Source: Algibacillus agarilyticus (GTDB taxonomy: Bacteria > Pseudomonadota > Gammaproteobacteria > Enterobacterales > Alteromonadaceae). From it: 64,000 nucleotides of DNA. Both the position numbers and the translations under genes were made by a program. The notes beneath the pieces are model-generated. The model was not told the DNA's origin, searched no databases, and worked only from the letters and a program-made list of their open reading frames with translations. This document shows positions 46,373 through 56,294 of the stretch, in pieces. The DNA is taken from contig NZ_QMED01000001.1 of the NCBI RefSeq assembly GCF_003286125.1, positions 391,183-455,182 on the forward strand, written 5' to 3'. Every line of letters begins with the position of its first letter. Position 1 is the stretch's first letter.

Positions 46373-47425
46373 ATGAGCACTTCTGATAAAAATAAAAAAC
46401 CAACAATAAAAGATGTAGCGGCTCTCGCAGGAGTTTCTGCCATGACGGTAACCCGCGCACTTCAGCCAAACAGCAGTATTAGTGAAAAAACGAAAACGAA
46501 AGTACTTTGGGCTGTTAAAGCGCTTAATTACAAACCGAATATCTCTGCTCGGCGCTTATCGAGTTCTCGTTCATATTTTGTTGGTTTACTTTATATAAAA
46601 CCGGACGGTTCTTATGTGGGTGAATTCATTATTGATGCGCTTAAAGCCAGTCGTAAACATGGCTTTCATTTAATCAGTGAAGAATACAGCAGTTCTGGCG
46701 GTATGAGTCCGTTGTATTTAGTGGATAAATTAATAGAAGATACTAATTTAGACGCTGTTATTTTAATTCCGCCATTATGTGACGATCTTGAACTTTTGCA
46801 TCATTTAAAGCACAAAGAAATGCCTTTTGTTCGTGTATCCCCTAATGTTGAATTAACCTTAAGCCCTTTTGTTTGTATTAACGATTATGATGCCGCTTAT
46901 GAAATGACACAATTTTTAATAAACCAAGGGCATACCCAAATTGCATTTATTCAAGGCGCGAGTAGTTTAAAAAACAGCTTGTCACGGCAACAAGGTTTTT
47001 TAGATGCGATGCAAGCGAACGAACTATCGGTGCCAGCTGAATTCATCCAACCGGGCAACTTTACTTATCAGTCTGGCTTTTCTGCCGCACACAATTTATT
47101 TGAATTAACGAATAGGCCAACGGCAATTTTTGCGGCAAATGATGATATGGCATCGGCAACAATAGCCTGTGCTCATAAATTTGGCATTACCGTGCCAGAC
47201 GACTTATCAGTTGTGGGTTTTGATAATACCTATATCGCTAAGCAAATGTGGCCAGCCTTAACCACAGTAGAGCAACCACTCGACTTGATTAGTGATAAGG
47301 TACTTGAACTTATAGCCCATCATGATTTAAGCAGCGATGGCGAGACACTGCAAAAATTTGAGCTACCGTTTAAACTTATCGAGCGCGATTCTGTGCGTAA
47401 TTTAAAAACCGTCCCGTCATCATAA
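46373..47425 (+). CDS. LacI family transcriptional regulator
   Basis: A 350-residue regulator: N-terminal helix-turn-helix PTIKDVAALAGVSAMTVTRALQPNSSISEKTKTKV with hinge helix KPNISARRLSSSRS, then a periplasmic-binding-type effector domain (FVGLLYIKPDGSYVGEFI.., PTAIFAANDDMASATI, VPDDLSVVGFDNT). It is likely to respond to a sugar and to control the adjacent convergent oxidoreductase or nearby glycan genes; this is inferred from position only. I found no confident operator palindrome. Confidence 0.9.
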   Translation: MSTSDKNKKPTIKDVAALAGVSAMTVTRALQPNSSISEKTKTKVLWAVKALNYKPNISARRLSSSRSYFVGLLYIKPDGSYVGEFIIDALKASRKHGFHLISEEYSSSGGMSPLYLVDKLIEDTNLDAVILIPPLCDDLELLHHLKHKEMPFVRVSPNVELTLSPFVCINDYDAAYEMTQFLINQGHTQIAFIQGASSLKNSLSRQQGFLDAMQANELSVPAEFIQPGNFTYQSGFSAAHNLFELTNRPTAIFAANDDMASATIACAHKFGITVPDDLSVVGFDNTYIAKQMWPALTTVEQPLDLISDKVLELIAHHDLSSDGETLQKFELPFKLIERDSVRNLKTVPSS

Positions 47426-47497
47426 ATAAAAAAGAGAAAAAAGAGCTTTTCACACTAACATCTATCTCACTTCAACGATGCTTAAACACAAAAAATT

Positions 47498-47533
47498 AAG
47501 CTGTCATTAACTCAATAGTTAACGACAGCTTTA
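47498..47533. terminator. Terminator between convergent LacI and oxidoreductase genes
   Basis: AGCTGTC-A-TTAACT pairs with AGTTAA-C-GACAGCT across a 4-nt loop. On the minus strand it is followed by TAATTTTTTG, so it serves the oxidoreductase gene best; it may be bidirectional. Confidence 0.8.
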
Positions 47534-47581
47534 TACTCAAGACACGATAAAATGCAGGTTCCTGCGGTAATTTAAATTGCT

Positions 47582-48565
47582 TTATTCATTTGGATAAACC
47601 ACGCCCAATTTAGCACGAATCGTATCCATAACCTTTAAGCTCGATAATGTGCGCTGATGCGTCATCAAACTGCTTTCGAGCTTGCCTGCGCGCAAACAGG
47701 CTTCCACTTCTTTTATTTCATATTCAAAACCATTAACTTCAAACGGCTTGTCTATCGTTACATTTTCACTCTCAGTCTGTAAGGTCGCTGTTGCTGTATC
47801 CCAAAACATCGGGTGAATACGTATATGGCCTTTAGTGCCGTATATCGTTAAATCATTGATCGTTTGCGTATTAAAGTTACAAACAAATTGGGTTGCAGTG
47901 CCACTTGGGTATTTCAAATTAACGAGGCACATTTCATCAACGCCCGTCTTTGCAACCAAACCATCACACGTGATTTCACAATCATCTTGCTGATGAAACC
48001 ACTGGCTCGTCGCAACATTATAAATACCCATGTCTAATAACACACCACCGGCGAGATCCGGGTTATAATAACGATCGGCTTCATCTTTTGGCACATTAAA
48101 ACCAAAACTAGACGTGATAAGTTTCACATCACCTATTTTATTATCACTTAACCATTGATTAACTTGCTCATAAATAGGCAAAAATAGAGTCCACATGCCT
48201 TCCATTAAAAAGACACTTTTTTCTCTGGCAAGCTCAATTAACGCTTCACTTTGTTTAACGTTAATTGTCATGGGCTTTTCAACTAACACCGCTTTACCGG
48301 CCATGATGCATTGCTTAGCCGTTTCAAAATGAAACATATGAGGAGTTGCAATATACACAACATCCACTAATGGGTCGGCTAACAAATCAGCATAAGATTG
48401 ATAAGCAACAGCGGCATGATATTGCTGAGCAAAAGCCTTGCCCCGATTAACATCACGACTCGCAACCGCATACAACTCGCCAACGTCTTCTGCCTCTAAA
48501 GCTTGTGCAAATCGATGCGCTATACGCCCTGGGCCAATGATTCCCCATTGTGTTTTTTGTGTCAT
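47582..48565 (-). CDS. Gfo/Idh/MocA family NAD(P)-dependent oxidoreductase
   Basis: A 327-residue dehydrogenase. The N-terminal Rossmann fold has WGIIGPGRIAHRFAQAL (GxGxxA) and the family motif AVLVEKPMTINVKQSEALI (EKP, cofactor/catalytic Lys). The C-terminal alpha/beta substrate domain contains GGVLLDMGIYNVATSQWFH with the DxGxY...H arrangement of this family. Likely acts on a sugar or polyol; it lies between a LacI regulator and the giant GH30 lipoprotein, suggesting a role in carbohydrate use (inference). Confidence 0.9.
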   Translation of the reverse strand: MTQKTQWGIIGPGRIAHRFAQALEAEDVGELYAVASRDVNRGKAFAQQYHAAVAYQSYADLLADPLVDVVYIATPHMFHFETAKQCIMAGKAVLVEKPMTINVKQSEALIELAREKSVFLMEGMWTLFLPIYEQVNQWLSDNKIGDVKLITSSFGFNVPKDEADRYYNPDLAGGVLLDMGIYNVATSQWFHQQDDCEITCDGLVAKTGVDEMCLVNLKYPSGTATQFVCNFNTQTINDLTIYGTKGHIRIHPMFWDTATATLQTESENVTIDKPFEVNGFEYEIKEVEACLRAGKLESSLMTHQRTLSSLKVMDTIRAKLGVVYPNE

Positions 48566-48584
48566 AACAACTTTACCTTAATAT

Positions 48585-48605
48585 ATACTCAAGTCACTTG
48601 GGTAT
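48585..48605. repeat. 21-bp palindrome family copy upstream of the oxidoreductase
   Basis: ATACTCAAG and CTTGGGTAT arms around TCA; one mismatch to the perfect palindrome at 8333-8353. Sits 20 nt upstream of the oxidoreductase ATG, so it could also influence its promoter or leader. Confidence 0.65.
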
Positions 48606-48729
48606 GCATAACCTATTGAATACTAATTTAATCATAAATTGAATGATGATTCTTTTTTTTCATATATCCAAATATTACCGTGACCATTAATAATCCAATT
48701 TCACCTTTTCATTACGTTTATATCCAAGG

Positions 48730-51700
48730 TTAATTAAGTAACACAGTAGGATAACGCGCATTAACTCTAAAAAAGCCAATATCAAGTAAACCGGGGTGCG
48801 ATGCTAATCCCATTAGTTGGGTAATTAAGCCATCGAGCTCAACACGCGTTGCTTGCCATGTGGGATCTTGCTCACTAAAACGCCAAGGTATCGTTGCTAA
48901 CGTTGTTTGATGTGTTATGGCCCCCGTAGCCAGATCTTGCCATATTAAAAAATCTTCTAACTGGGTGATATCCGTTACAATAGCACCGGCAATCGTCGGG
49001 GCATGTGCAATATTACCTGGGTGTAAAACCAATGAATCCATGTGGGGATCCGCGCTCGCAAAACTGTTTTCACCATAACCAAAGCCCCAAATATGACTCG
49101 CTTCAACAAAATTATTTTGCCAAAAAGCTTTCTCGGCAAAAGCTTGCTCGCGCAATAATGTTCGATAATTAGCGGACGATAACGCGTCTTGAATAAGATA
49201 AAAGTTTTGTTGTTGAATAGTTGCCGATATCGGATTGCTGTTTTCATCTGCAGGCATATTAAAGCCATCATAAACATAACGCTCAAACACTTCGCCAGAA
49301 CTATAATGATTTTCCCAAACCGTTTGAGCAGTAGTCTCGCCGGCTTTATTAGCAAACCACACACTCAACATTTGGCTATTGTAAGGCAACTGTTCAGAAA
49401 GCACTCCCGCATCAACATCTTGGGTTACGGCAATGCTACCCGTATTACTATTTACAACAATACTTTGCCAACGAATACTGCCCAGTAATGTATCGACCGC
49501 TTCAATCAAATCAATACCACCAATAACGTTGCGCACAAAAATAGCGCCAGCCACAAGCTGACTGGTCGCGGTGACCGAGAATTCATCAGCCCCTATAAAA
49601 GTGCCATCGTTTTGGATGTGATCACGATAAAAACCCGCACTATTTCGGTCTAAAGTGATATTAGGGTTTTGACCGTTTAAGGCATTTATGGTGGCTAATG
49701 CGTCAGCTCTAGCGGTGTTTGTCCATTCCATTTCATGCGCAATCGCTAAAGCAACTAAACCAAAACCAGTAGAGCGTAAAGATAAATCAGCGGTTTGGTC
49801 GCCGTTTAAATCATAATATTCTCGATATAACCCCGTAGATCCATCTCGCATACTCGCGATAAAATCATAAGTATCGCTAGCTATTTCACTCGCTTGGGCA
49901 ACTTGCTGAGCATTCGCAATAGGGGCATTATCAGCACTCCAACTAAAGGTTGCGACTGAATTAGCCGCCAGCACCGTATTAAAAAACTGCCCTTGCCAAT
50001 TTAAATCAAAAGATAATTCAGCATCTGTCCGATTGACCGCAACAACCACAACCGTGTTATCCGTATTTTTAAATGCCACCGTTTCAAGCTGATCCGCAAC
50101 ACTTTGTGCATCAATACGCACCGCACCGGGTTTAATAAATTGGCTAAAATGCGCTAATGCATAATATTCAGCGTTAAATGTTACGCTGTTATCGAGTGTT
50201 AACAGCGCTCGACAATTATCGCATCCCCCCTGATGGGGGCCATTATTTGTATCTAACGCTAACAAGCCATAATAAATGGCATTAACCGATTTATGTAAAG
50301 CCCCGATAAATAAATCCCCGACATCTTGCGATAACACCTGAGCAAATGTGCGACCATCATCTTGATTTATACAATCGGTTAAATATATTTTTTGGCTATT
50401 GCTCACCATCGCATCAAATGCCTGACTGTAATCGTCAACACCATTATCGGCTGCATAACATTGCCATGCAGTGGCTTTAACAAAACGTTCGGTATCGGTA
50501 TTCGACAAAACCGTATTAACTAATAAACCAATATCCGCCGGTAACTGACTGTTATTATCGGTCCAATTACCATCCCAAATTTGGTAATCTAAATTGTAAC
50601 TATTTTGCCGTAAAGTCGATTCTAAATGATTAATTAAAAAATCAGTGTAGTTATCAGCCGTCCAGCTCATGCTCGGATAATCGCCCACCGTATGGGGCTG
50701 ATTCTGCAAACTAATGCCATCAAAATTGATATCAAGCGCATCATAAGCTTCGATAAACTTAAGGAAATAATTCGCATAACTTGCATAAAAATCAGTCCGT
50801 AACGATCCACCCTGTAACGAACTAGAATCTTTCATCCAAGCCGGCGCGCTCCAATTAACAGCCGTAGTGTGCACATTAGGGTTTTCAGCCAATATCCCTT
50901 GCAAAGTAGGCAGCAAAAAGTCTTCATCTGCTTGAATGCTGAAAAAATCCAAATCAGGATCCGTTAAACCAGCAGGACGGTCGTTATAGCTATTAGCCAC
51001 CCGTGAAACATAAGATGACATACCCGACATATGATAGCGTAAACCACTAATACCAATGCCGGTATCAGCATTAAATAATTGCGTTAATAGGCTGTTAGTC
51101 GAAGTCGAGTTTTGAATTAAAGCCGCAGATGTATCTGAAAGATTAACACCAAAATGCTCCAGTGTTTGATACGTGATTTCGTCGGTAACATCAATTTGCA
51201 ACGGCGCATTACCGGCTCCAATTCTTAACGCTTGGTCATCTTGTTGGCTCAGCAACACACTTTGATCACCTTGGGTTAACCAATAGCTCACCGTATTGGT
51301 TAACGAAGCATTCACTTTATGCGTAAAACCTGAACTGGTTGTTTGGATCCCACGGCTATCATTTACAATTTCAAATTCAGTTATACCAAGTTCACTACAA
51401 TCTAATGTAAATTCACTTTGTGCCTCAACACCTAAATCAGCAATCAAATCATTCGTTTTGCTATTATAAACTTGTAAATGATGTGCATCGCCTTCGGTAT
51501 CGGCAGGCACTAAAACCGCATACCGTAATGCAGGCTCGTTCAATGTACATTCAGACGAAACCGTAACAGGAGCTTGAATTGTATCAGTGTGTATTTCGCC
51601 CAAGCTTTCAAATACCGTAGTTTCAATTTGACCATCATCAACAAACACTTGTAACACTAATATATTGCCGCCTTGCCCTGTCGTGTTAATACTGCCACAC

Positions 51701-54700
51701 CGACTACTGTTTAAAGATAATTGAGTAAACGCACCGTCATCAAAACGATAACTCGCTCGTATACTGGTGGCATCGTTATCAGGGTCGGTGCCAACAAAGC
51801 AAAGCGCTACATTTTGATTGTCTCTTACTTGCTCATTAAATATTTCAGCACTTTGAATATTAACGGTCGCATTAGGCGCCGAATTAAGCGTATCGGTAAC
51901 AACATGGCTATATAGCAATGATTGGGTAATTTGCCCTCGGCCCGTGGTGCGTATCGCAAAGTTTATCGCATTCGCTTCAGCGCAAGATAAACTAAAATTA
52001 CCAGCGGTTAATTGGCCTAAACTAGCGAGTATCTCATCGGTATTTTCATCATAAACATCCACACTATAAATATCGCCCTCAGCGTCACCCGCAATAGAAA
52101 CACTGTATAAACGAGGTTCATCACCTACCCGACAACTGCCACTCGAACTCACCGCGACATTTAAGCTATCTAAGTGCACTCTTTGTGTTAGCGTTGAATT
52201 CGTCGTGGCCGTACCATCAGACACAAACCCCTGCAACACTAAGCTTTTATTACCTTGATTTGTTAAATCAATTTCACCACATAAGTTAGCGTTTAAACTG
52301 ACCTGCTGCTCAGTTTCACTGTTAAATTGATAATAAATTTGCGTTGTTAACACATCACTGGTTGGCGTGTTATTAACATCGTCATCACTAACCGTCGCAC
52401 ACACTTCAATAATTTGATTATCACGTAACTGACCTGAAAATAATTCAGGCGTGGTTAAGCTCAAATTAATACTGGGTTGGTTGTTTACCGTATTACTAAC
52501 CAAATGTTGATAAGTAATAGAACGGCTGCTAATACCTCGGCTGGTGTTGCTAATATAAAAATTAATTTCACGGGCAGATGAACAGCTCATACCAAAATTT
52601 GACGCAGTCGTATTATTAAAATCAAACAGAATATCGCCTGTATCAGCATTAATAACTTGAATATCGGTTTCGTCGTTCTCAACGTCAGGCTCAACCGTTA
52701 CCGCATAAATACGATTACTATCGCCAATTCGACATGATTGGCTCGATGTGTAAGCAAATTGCAAGGTATCGCGATGAATTGATAAATCAACCGTTTGAGT
52801 CACCGTTTCAATTCCGTCATTAACCTGAGCGAGTAAAGTGAGGGTTTTGCCGCCAAGCCCTTGAGTGCTCATATCGGCACAAAAATTATTAAGATTTAGC
52901 GCTTGTTCAGCCCCTCCATCAACTTGATAGCTCGCGCTAACAACCAGGTTATCGCCATCAATATCACTTGCGGTCAGGCAAACTTCAAAATCTTGATTAT
53001 CTCGAACTTGCGCTTCAAACATTTCAGCACCGTTAAGCGTGATGGCTAAAGTGGGTGCATTATTAATAGCCGCCTTAACCGTATGTGTATGATTAAGCGA
53101 AAATGAACCAATATTGCGGCTACGATTAACAATATAAAACGAGCGTTCACTTACGTCAGCACAACTTAATGAAAAACTAAAAGGCGCCGTCGCGCCTAAA
53201 GCACTAATTAATCGATTATCAGCAGAATCAAATACCGATAAGTCAATGGCATCACCTTCAATATCATCAGGGATCAATACGGTATAAGTTAAACTACCTG
53301 CCCCCGTAAAACAGCTATTAGATGAAGTAAAAGCGGTTTGTACGGTATCTAAATAAATAACACCAAAGTTTGCACTTTCAGCATCTAAACTGGTTGTAAC
53401 AACCCCATCATTGATTTCAGCTTGTATAGTCAACGTCTGATTACCACGATTTAAGGTACTGATTTGGCCACAAAAATCATTATCTAATGTCAAAAACTGC
53501 ACGGCAGCATCGCCACTAAATCGATAAAACGTATTCAACGTGAAAGGCTGGTTCTCGGGGTCATCAGGTGTAAAGCAAACCGTTAAATTTTGCTGATCAC
53601 GAAATTGCTCGTTAAATTGCTCACCCGTCACACTTACACTCAACGTTGGCGCTTGGTTAGGCGCTTCAATCACCGTGTGGCTGTAATCAATCGAATTAAC
53701 GATTAAACCACGGCTACTATTTAACAACGTAAACCGAGTGGTGCCTAATGTATTGCAAGGCAGGCTAAAAGAGCCATTAGTCACCGCCCCCAGTGTTGCG
53801 ATTAATGAAGCGGTATCACTATTAACCACCCTTAAAGCATGCGCATCACCTTCGCTATCATTAGCAACCGTAGCGGCATACGTTTTATCACCCGAATTAA
53901 TAACACAACTACCACTTAACGATGTCGGAAATTGAATGGTATCACTATGAATAACCCCTAAACTGCGTGATTCAGTGACTTGCAGTTCACCATCACTTGC
54001 TGTCGCAATTAACGTTAGTTTTTGCCCGCCACGACCTTGAGTAGAAATGTCGGCACAATTGTTTAATAAATTAAGCATAACAAGCGGTTCACTCGCAAAC
54101 TGATACACTAAAGTTTGGCTTAATACCGCACCTTCAACATCCGTCGCGTTTACGCAGGCTTTCAAGGTTTGATTGTCGCGGTAAGCTAAACCCACGAGCG
54201 CTTCCGTTTCGGGTAAAGTAATGGTTACAACCGGCGGATTATTCGCGATCTCATTTACCGTATGTGAATACAGCACAGAATCTTGTACCCGTTCACGACT
54301 TAGGTTTCGAATATAATATTGCGTTTGGCCTAATGTTTGGCAAGGTAAAGCGATCGTCGTCTCGGTTAATTGGCCTAACGTTTGCGTGATCGCGCCACTA
54401 TTAGCATCAACAATTTGCAAATTAAATGCATCATATTCTTTATCTTGAGGTATTTGCACACTAACGGTTTGGCTACTTTCGCCAACCGTACATTGCGAAT
54501 TATTACCTGTTGCTTGCTGAATAGTATCGGCGTGTATAACGCCCAAATCGCGAGTGAGCATGGTAGTAGAATCCAGATCGCTCACACGTGCAATTAACGT
54601 TAAACGCTGCCCGCCCCAATCATCAACCGATAAAGACGCACACTTGTCGCTCAATACTAAAGGTTGTTCTTCACCATTGTTGAGTTGGTAACTTAAATTT

Positions 54701-55584
54701 GCCGTTAAAGTATCGCCATTAGCATCAAAATAACTCAGGCAAGGCAAGAGCGTTTGCTCATCACGAATTGCCCCCGAAAATCGTTGTGCAGTTAAAGGCA
54801 AAATTTCAAGCACTGGCGGGGTGTTTTGTGGCGTTGTTGTACTCGTTTTAGCAATAATTAATGAGCCAGTCGCGTTAGCCGTAACCTCATGATGACTCAC
54901 AGCCGCGGGCAAAATATCGCGACAACGCGCATGAATCACCATACTGTCGGTGACCGTATTAGCTTGTAAAATTAATTCAGCTTGTGGTTTTTGCACAAAC
55001 CACAAAGCAGAGTTGCGCAGCACTTCAACTTCAGTTTCATCACCGTCAGGGTCAATACATGCAGGTAAGCTTAAATTAAACGTTTCTTGTTGCGGAGTAA
55101 TAGCCAAAACAGCTTGTTGAGTAAAGCTTCCTAATGCATCATCTAATGCAACTTGATTAGCTTGAATGGTTAAATTAATAACAGGAGAAACAAACTGTTC
55201 AGCACCTTGCTGAGCCAAACCACGTAACTGAATAGCGCCTTGAACACTGGCAACATTTAACGTAAAAGTAAAATCGTTGGTTGTCGATACCCCAGACCAA
55301 CTCAAACCATTATCAGTAGAGAATTGCCCGACAACCGAAGCATCATTCGCCAACGTGCCGGTATGCGATATATTAAAAGCCAAGTTACATGCCGGTGCTA
55401 GCGCTCGTAGTTGGTTTTGTGAAAACTGGCACAACGTCGGCAACTCGCTGCCGTTATGGCTCAATGTAAGGCTAATATTACCCGATCCACCAATAGGATC
55501 TGTCGGGGTTGAGGGTTCAGAACTGCCACCGCCACAGGCGCTAACAATAATTGATATTAAAACAATGCAGGTAATTCTAAACAC
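48730..55584 (-). CDS. Giant lipoprotein: six-repeat stalk, GH30-like domain, glucoamylase-like C-terminal domain
   Basis: 2284 residues. A lipoprotein signal (lipobox VSAC, Cys17, then GGGSSEPSTP linker) is followed by two unique domains (~30-250), six ~195-residue repeats (~250-1430), a GH30-like barrel (~1465-1890: VNWSAPAWMKDSSSLQGGSL, FIEAYDALDINFDGISLQNQP, YPSMSW, WDGNW) and a C-terminal alpha/alpha-barrel resembling PF10091 glucoamylase-like domains (STGFGLVALAIAHEM, FSVTATSQLVAGAI, ASHIWGFGYGEN, PHMDSLVLHPG). The GH30 acid/base NEP reads NQP (Gln1629) and the nucleophile TE reads TD (Asp1737), 108 residues apart as in real GH30. It is therefore probably a surface glycan-binding or altered glycosidase. 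Substrate unknown; beta-glucans are a guess from the families. Confidence 0.8.
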   Translation of the reverse strand: MFRITCIVLISIIVSACGGGSSEPSTPTDPIGGSGNISLTLSHNGSELPTLCQFSQNQLRALAPACNLAFNISHTGTLANDASVVGQFSTDNGLSWSGVSTTNDFTFTLNVASVQGAIQLRGLAQQGAEQFVSPVINLTIQANQVALDDALGSFTQQAVLAITPQQETFNLSLPACIDPDGDETEVEVLRNSALWFVQKPQAELILQANTVTDSMVIHARCRDILPAAVSHHEVTANATGSLIIAKTSTTTPQNTPPVLEILPLTAQRFSGAIRDEQTLLPCLSYFDANGDTLTANLSYQLNNGEEQPLVLSDKCASLSVDDWGGQRLTLIARVSDLDSTTMLTRDLGVIHADTIQQATGNNSQCTVGESSQTVSVQIPQDKEYDAFNLQIVDANSGAITQTLGQLTETTIALPCQTLGQTQYYIRNLSRERVQDSVLYSHTVNEIANNPPVVTITLPETEALVGLAYRDNQTLKACVNATDVEGAVLSQTLVYQFASEPLVMLNLLNNCADISTQGRGGQKLTLIATASDGELQVTESRSLGVIHSDTIQFPTSLSGSCVINSGDKTYAATVANDSEGDAHALRVVNSDTASLIATLGAVTNGSFSLPCNTLGTTRFTLLNSSRGLIVNSIDYSHTVIEAPNQAPTLSVSVTGEQFNEQFRDQQNLTVCFTPDDPENQPFTLNTFYRFSGDAAVQFLTLDNDFCGQISTLNRGNQTLTIQAEINDGVVTTSLDAESANFGVIYLDTVQTAFTSSNSCFTGAGSLTYTVLIPDDIEGDAIDLSVFDSADNRLISALGATAPFSFSLSCADVSERSFYIVNRSRNIGSFSLNHTHTVKAAINNAPTLAITLNGAEMFEAQVRDNQDFEVCLTASDIDGDNLVVSASYQVDGGAEQALNLNNFCADMSTQGLGGKTLTLLAQVNDGIETVTQTVDLSIHRDTLQFAYTSSQSCRIGDSNRIYAVTVEPDVENDETDIQVINADTGDILFDFNNTTASNFGMSCSSAREINFYISNTSRGISSRSITYQHLVSNTVNNQPSINLSLTTPELFSGQLRDNQIIEVCATVSDDDVNNTPTSDVLTTQIYYQFNSETEQQVSLNANLCGEIDLTNQGNKSLVLQGFVSDGTATTNSTLTQRVHLDSLNVAVSSSGSCRVGDEPRLYSVSIAGDAEGDIYSVDVYDENTDEILASLGQLTAGNFSLSCAEANAINFAIRTTGRGQITQSLLYSHVVTDTLNSAPNATVNIQSAEIFNEQVRDNQNVALCFVGTDPDNDATSIRASYRFDDGAFTQLSLNSSRCGSINTTGQGGNILVLQVFVDDGQIETTVFESLGEIHTDTIQAPVTVSSECTLNEPALRYAVLVPADTEGDAHHLQVYNSKTNDLIADLGVEAQSEFTLDCSELGITEFEIVNDSRGIQTTSSGFTHKVNASLTNTVSYWLTQGDQSVLLSQQDDQALRIGAGNAPLQIDVTDEITYQTLEHFGVNLSDTSAALIQNSTSTNSLLTQLFNADTGIGISGLRYHMSGMSSYVSRVANSYNDRPAGLTDPDLDFFSIQADEDFLLPTLQGILAENPNVHTTAVNWSAPAWMKDSSSLQGGSLRTDFYASYANYFLKFIEAYDALDINFDGISLQNQPHTVGDYPSMSWTADNYTDFLINHLESTLRQNSYNLDYQIWDGNWTDNNSQLPADIGLLVNTVLSNTDTERFVKATAWQCYAADNGVDDYSQAFDAMVSNSQKIYLTDCINQDDGRTFAQVLSQDVGDLFIGALHKSVNAIYYGLLALDTNNGPHQGGCDNCRALLTLDNSVTFNAEYYALAHFSQFIKPGAVRIDAQSVADQLETVAFKNTDNTVVVVAVNRTDAELSFDLNWQGQFFNTVLAANSVATFSWSADNAPIANAQQVAQASEIASDTYDFIASMRDGSTGLYREYYDLNGDQTADLSLRSTGFGLVALAIAHEMEWTNTARADALATINALNGQNPNITLDRNSAGFYRDHIQNDGTFIGADEFSVTATSQLVAGAIFVRNVIGGIDLIEAVDTLLGSIRWQSIVVNSNTGSIAVTQDVDAGVLSEQLPYNSQMLSVWFANKAGETTAQTVWENHYSSGEVFERYVYDGFNMPADENSNPISATIQQQNFYLIQDALSSANYRTLLREQAFAEKAFWQNNFVEASHIWGFGYGENSFASADPHMDSLVLHPGNIAHAPTIAGAIVTDITQLEDFLIWQDLATGAITHQTTLATIPWRFSEQDPTWQATRVELDGLITQLMGLASHPGLLDIGFFRVNARYPTVLLN
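51290..54840 (-). repeat. Six tandem ~195-codon repeats within the giant lipoprotein
   Basis: Protein repeats recognised by an RD(N/Q/E)Q box (AIRDEQT, AYRDNQT, QFRDQQN, QVRDNQD, QLRDNQI, QVRDNQN), a C.....D.DGD box, a (T/R)(Q/G)GxGG..LTL...V(S/N)DG strand, LG.IH.DT(I/L/V)Q, then a second half with C..G...Y.V....D.EGDA..(L/I).V and ..N.SRG(I/L)...(I/L)(D/T)YSHTV. Each repeat appears to be two beta-sandwich modules with paired Cys. The unit as a whole matches no domain I can name. Confidence 0.8.
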
Positions 55585-55835
55585 TTAAGACTCCGCGTAC
55601 CGTTACTCACAACGATCAGCCATTGACAAAATATTGGCTACAAACATCTAGTTATTCAATATAAATGCCAAACACGCAGTCAGCGCAAAGTTAAGCCATA
55701 TAAATGCATTTTATTTTGCAACAGTAGCGTGTTCAAGCAAGCACACGCATCAAAATATTAAAAAGAGGGTAATGTTGATGTAACCTAGCTTGGCTGCCAG
55801 TTTGTATTAATTTATAAAAATGTGCATATTTATAA

Positions 55836-55988
55836 TCAATGCATGCTCCAGAGCTCAAGCGATGAACCTCTTCGTTTCATTAAAGCATTACGCGCTCTCG
55901 AGTGCATCCAACGCTTATCTTTGGTTAACCAAACCATTTTATCCATGTTTTTAAAACGGTCTTTACGATTTAAAACATAACGTCTCAT
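55836..55988 (-). CDS. Candidate small basic protein (50 residues)
   Basis: An open frame from ATG 55988 to TGA at 55836 encodes MRRYVLNRKDRF... ...MHSRARNALMKRRG..., with 14 Arg/Lys, three Trp and no low-complexity. The composition looks like a real nucleic-acid-binding or ribosome-associated small protein rather than chance. No strong ribosome-binding site (AGATAGAATTTTTAATG), which lowers confidence. It lies in the 700-base gap between the giant lipoprotein and the DoxX fusion gene; the rest of that gap holds nothing else I can identify. Confidence 0.5.
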   Translation of the reverse strand: MRRYVLNRKDRFKNMDKMVWLTKDKRWMHSRARNALMKRRGSSLELWSMH

Positions 55989-56294
55989 TAAAAATTCTAT
56001 CTATTAATTCAGTATTAATCGTGTGAAGCTAGCTTCATTAACCCTATTTTAATCAATACTTAACCCAACGGGTTCTCGACTATAAAAGCAATAAACTCAA
56101 ACTCTTCATTGAACATAAAAGGTAATGGTTTATTGTAAAATTCAAGCCAACTTAAACAAGGGGATTTTGAGTTTATTCACCAATAAGCCACTAACCGCAA
56201 ATCAATAGCTTATAGTCGCGCTCAGGTTTACTTGACCGCTCATTTTATTCTGTCAAACTCTCCCGCATAATTATAGAAACAATCAAGATGACAT
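55989..56294. other. Intergenic region upstream of the DoxX/NDH-2/cNMP fusion gene
   Basis: About 300 bases, AT-rich, no convincing gene. Expected to hold the promoter of the downstream fusion gene; a CRP-like palindrome was looked for but not found with confidence. Confidence 0.4.
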
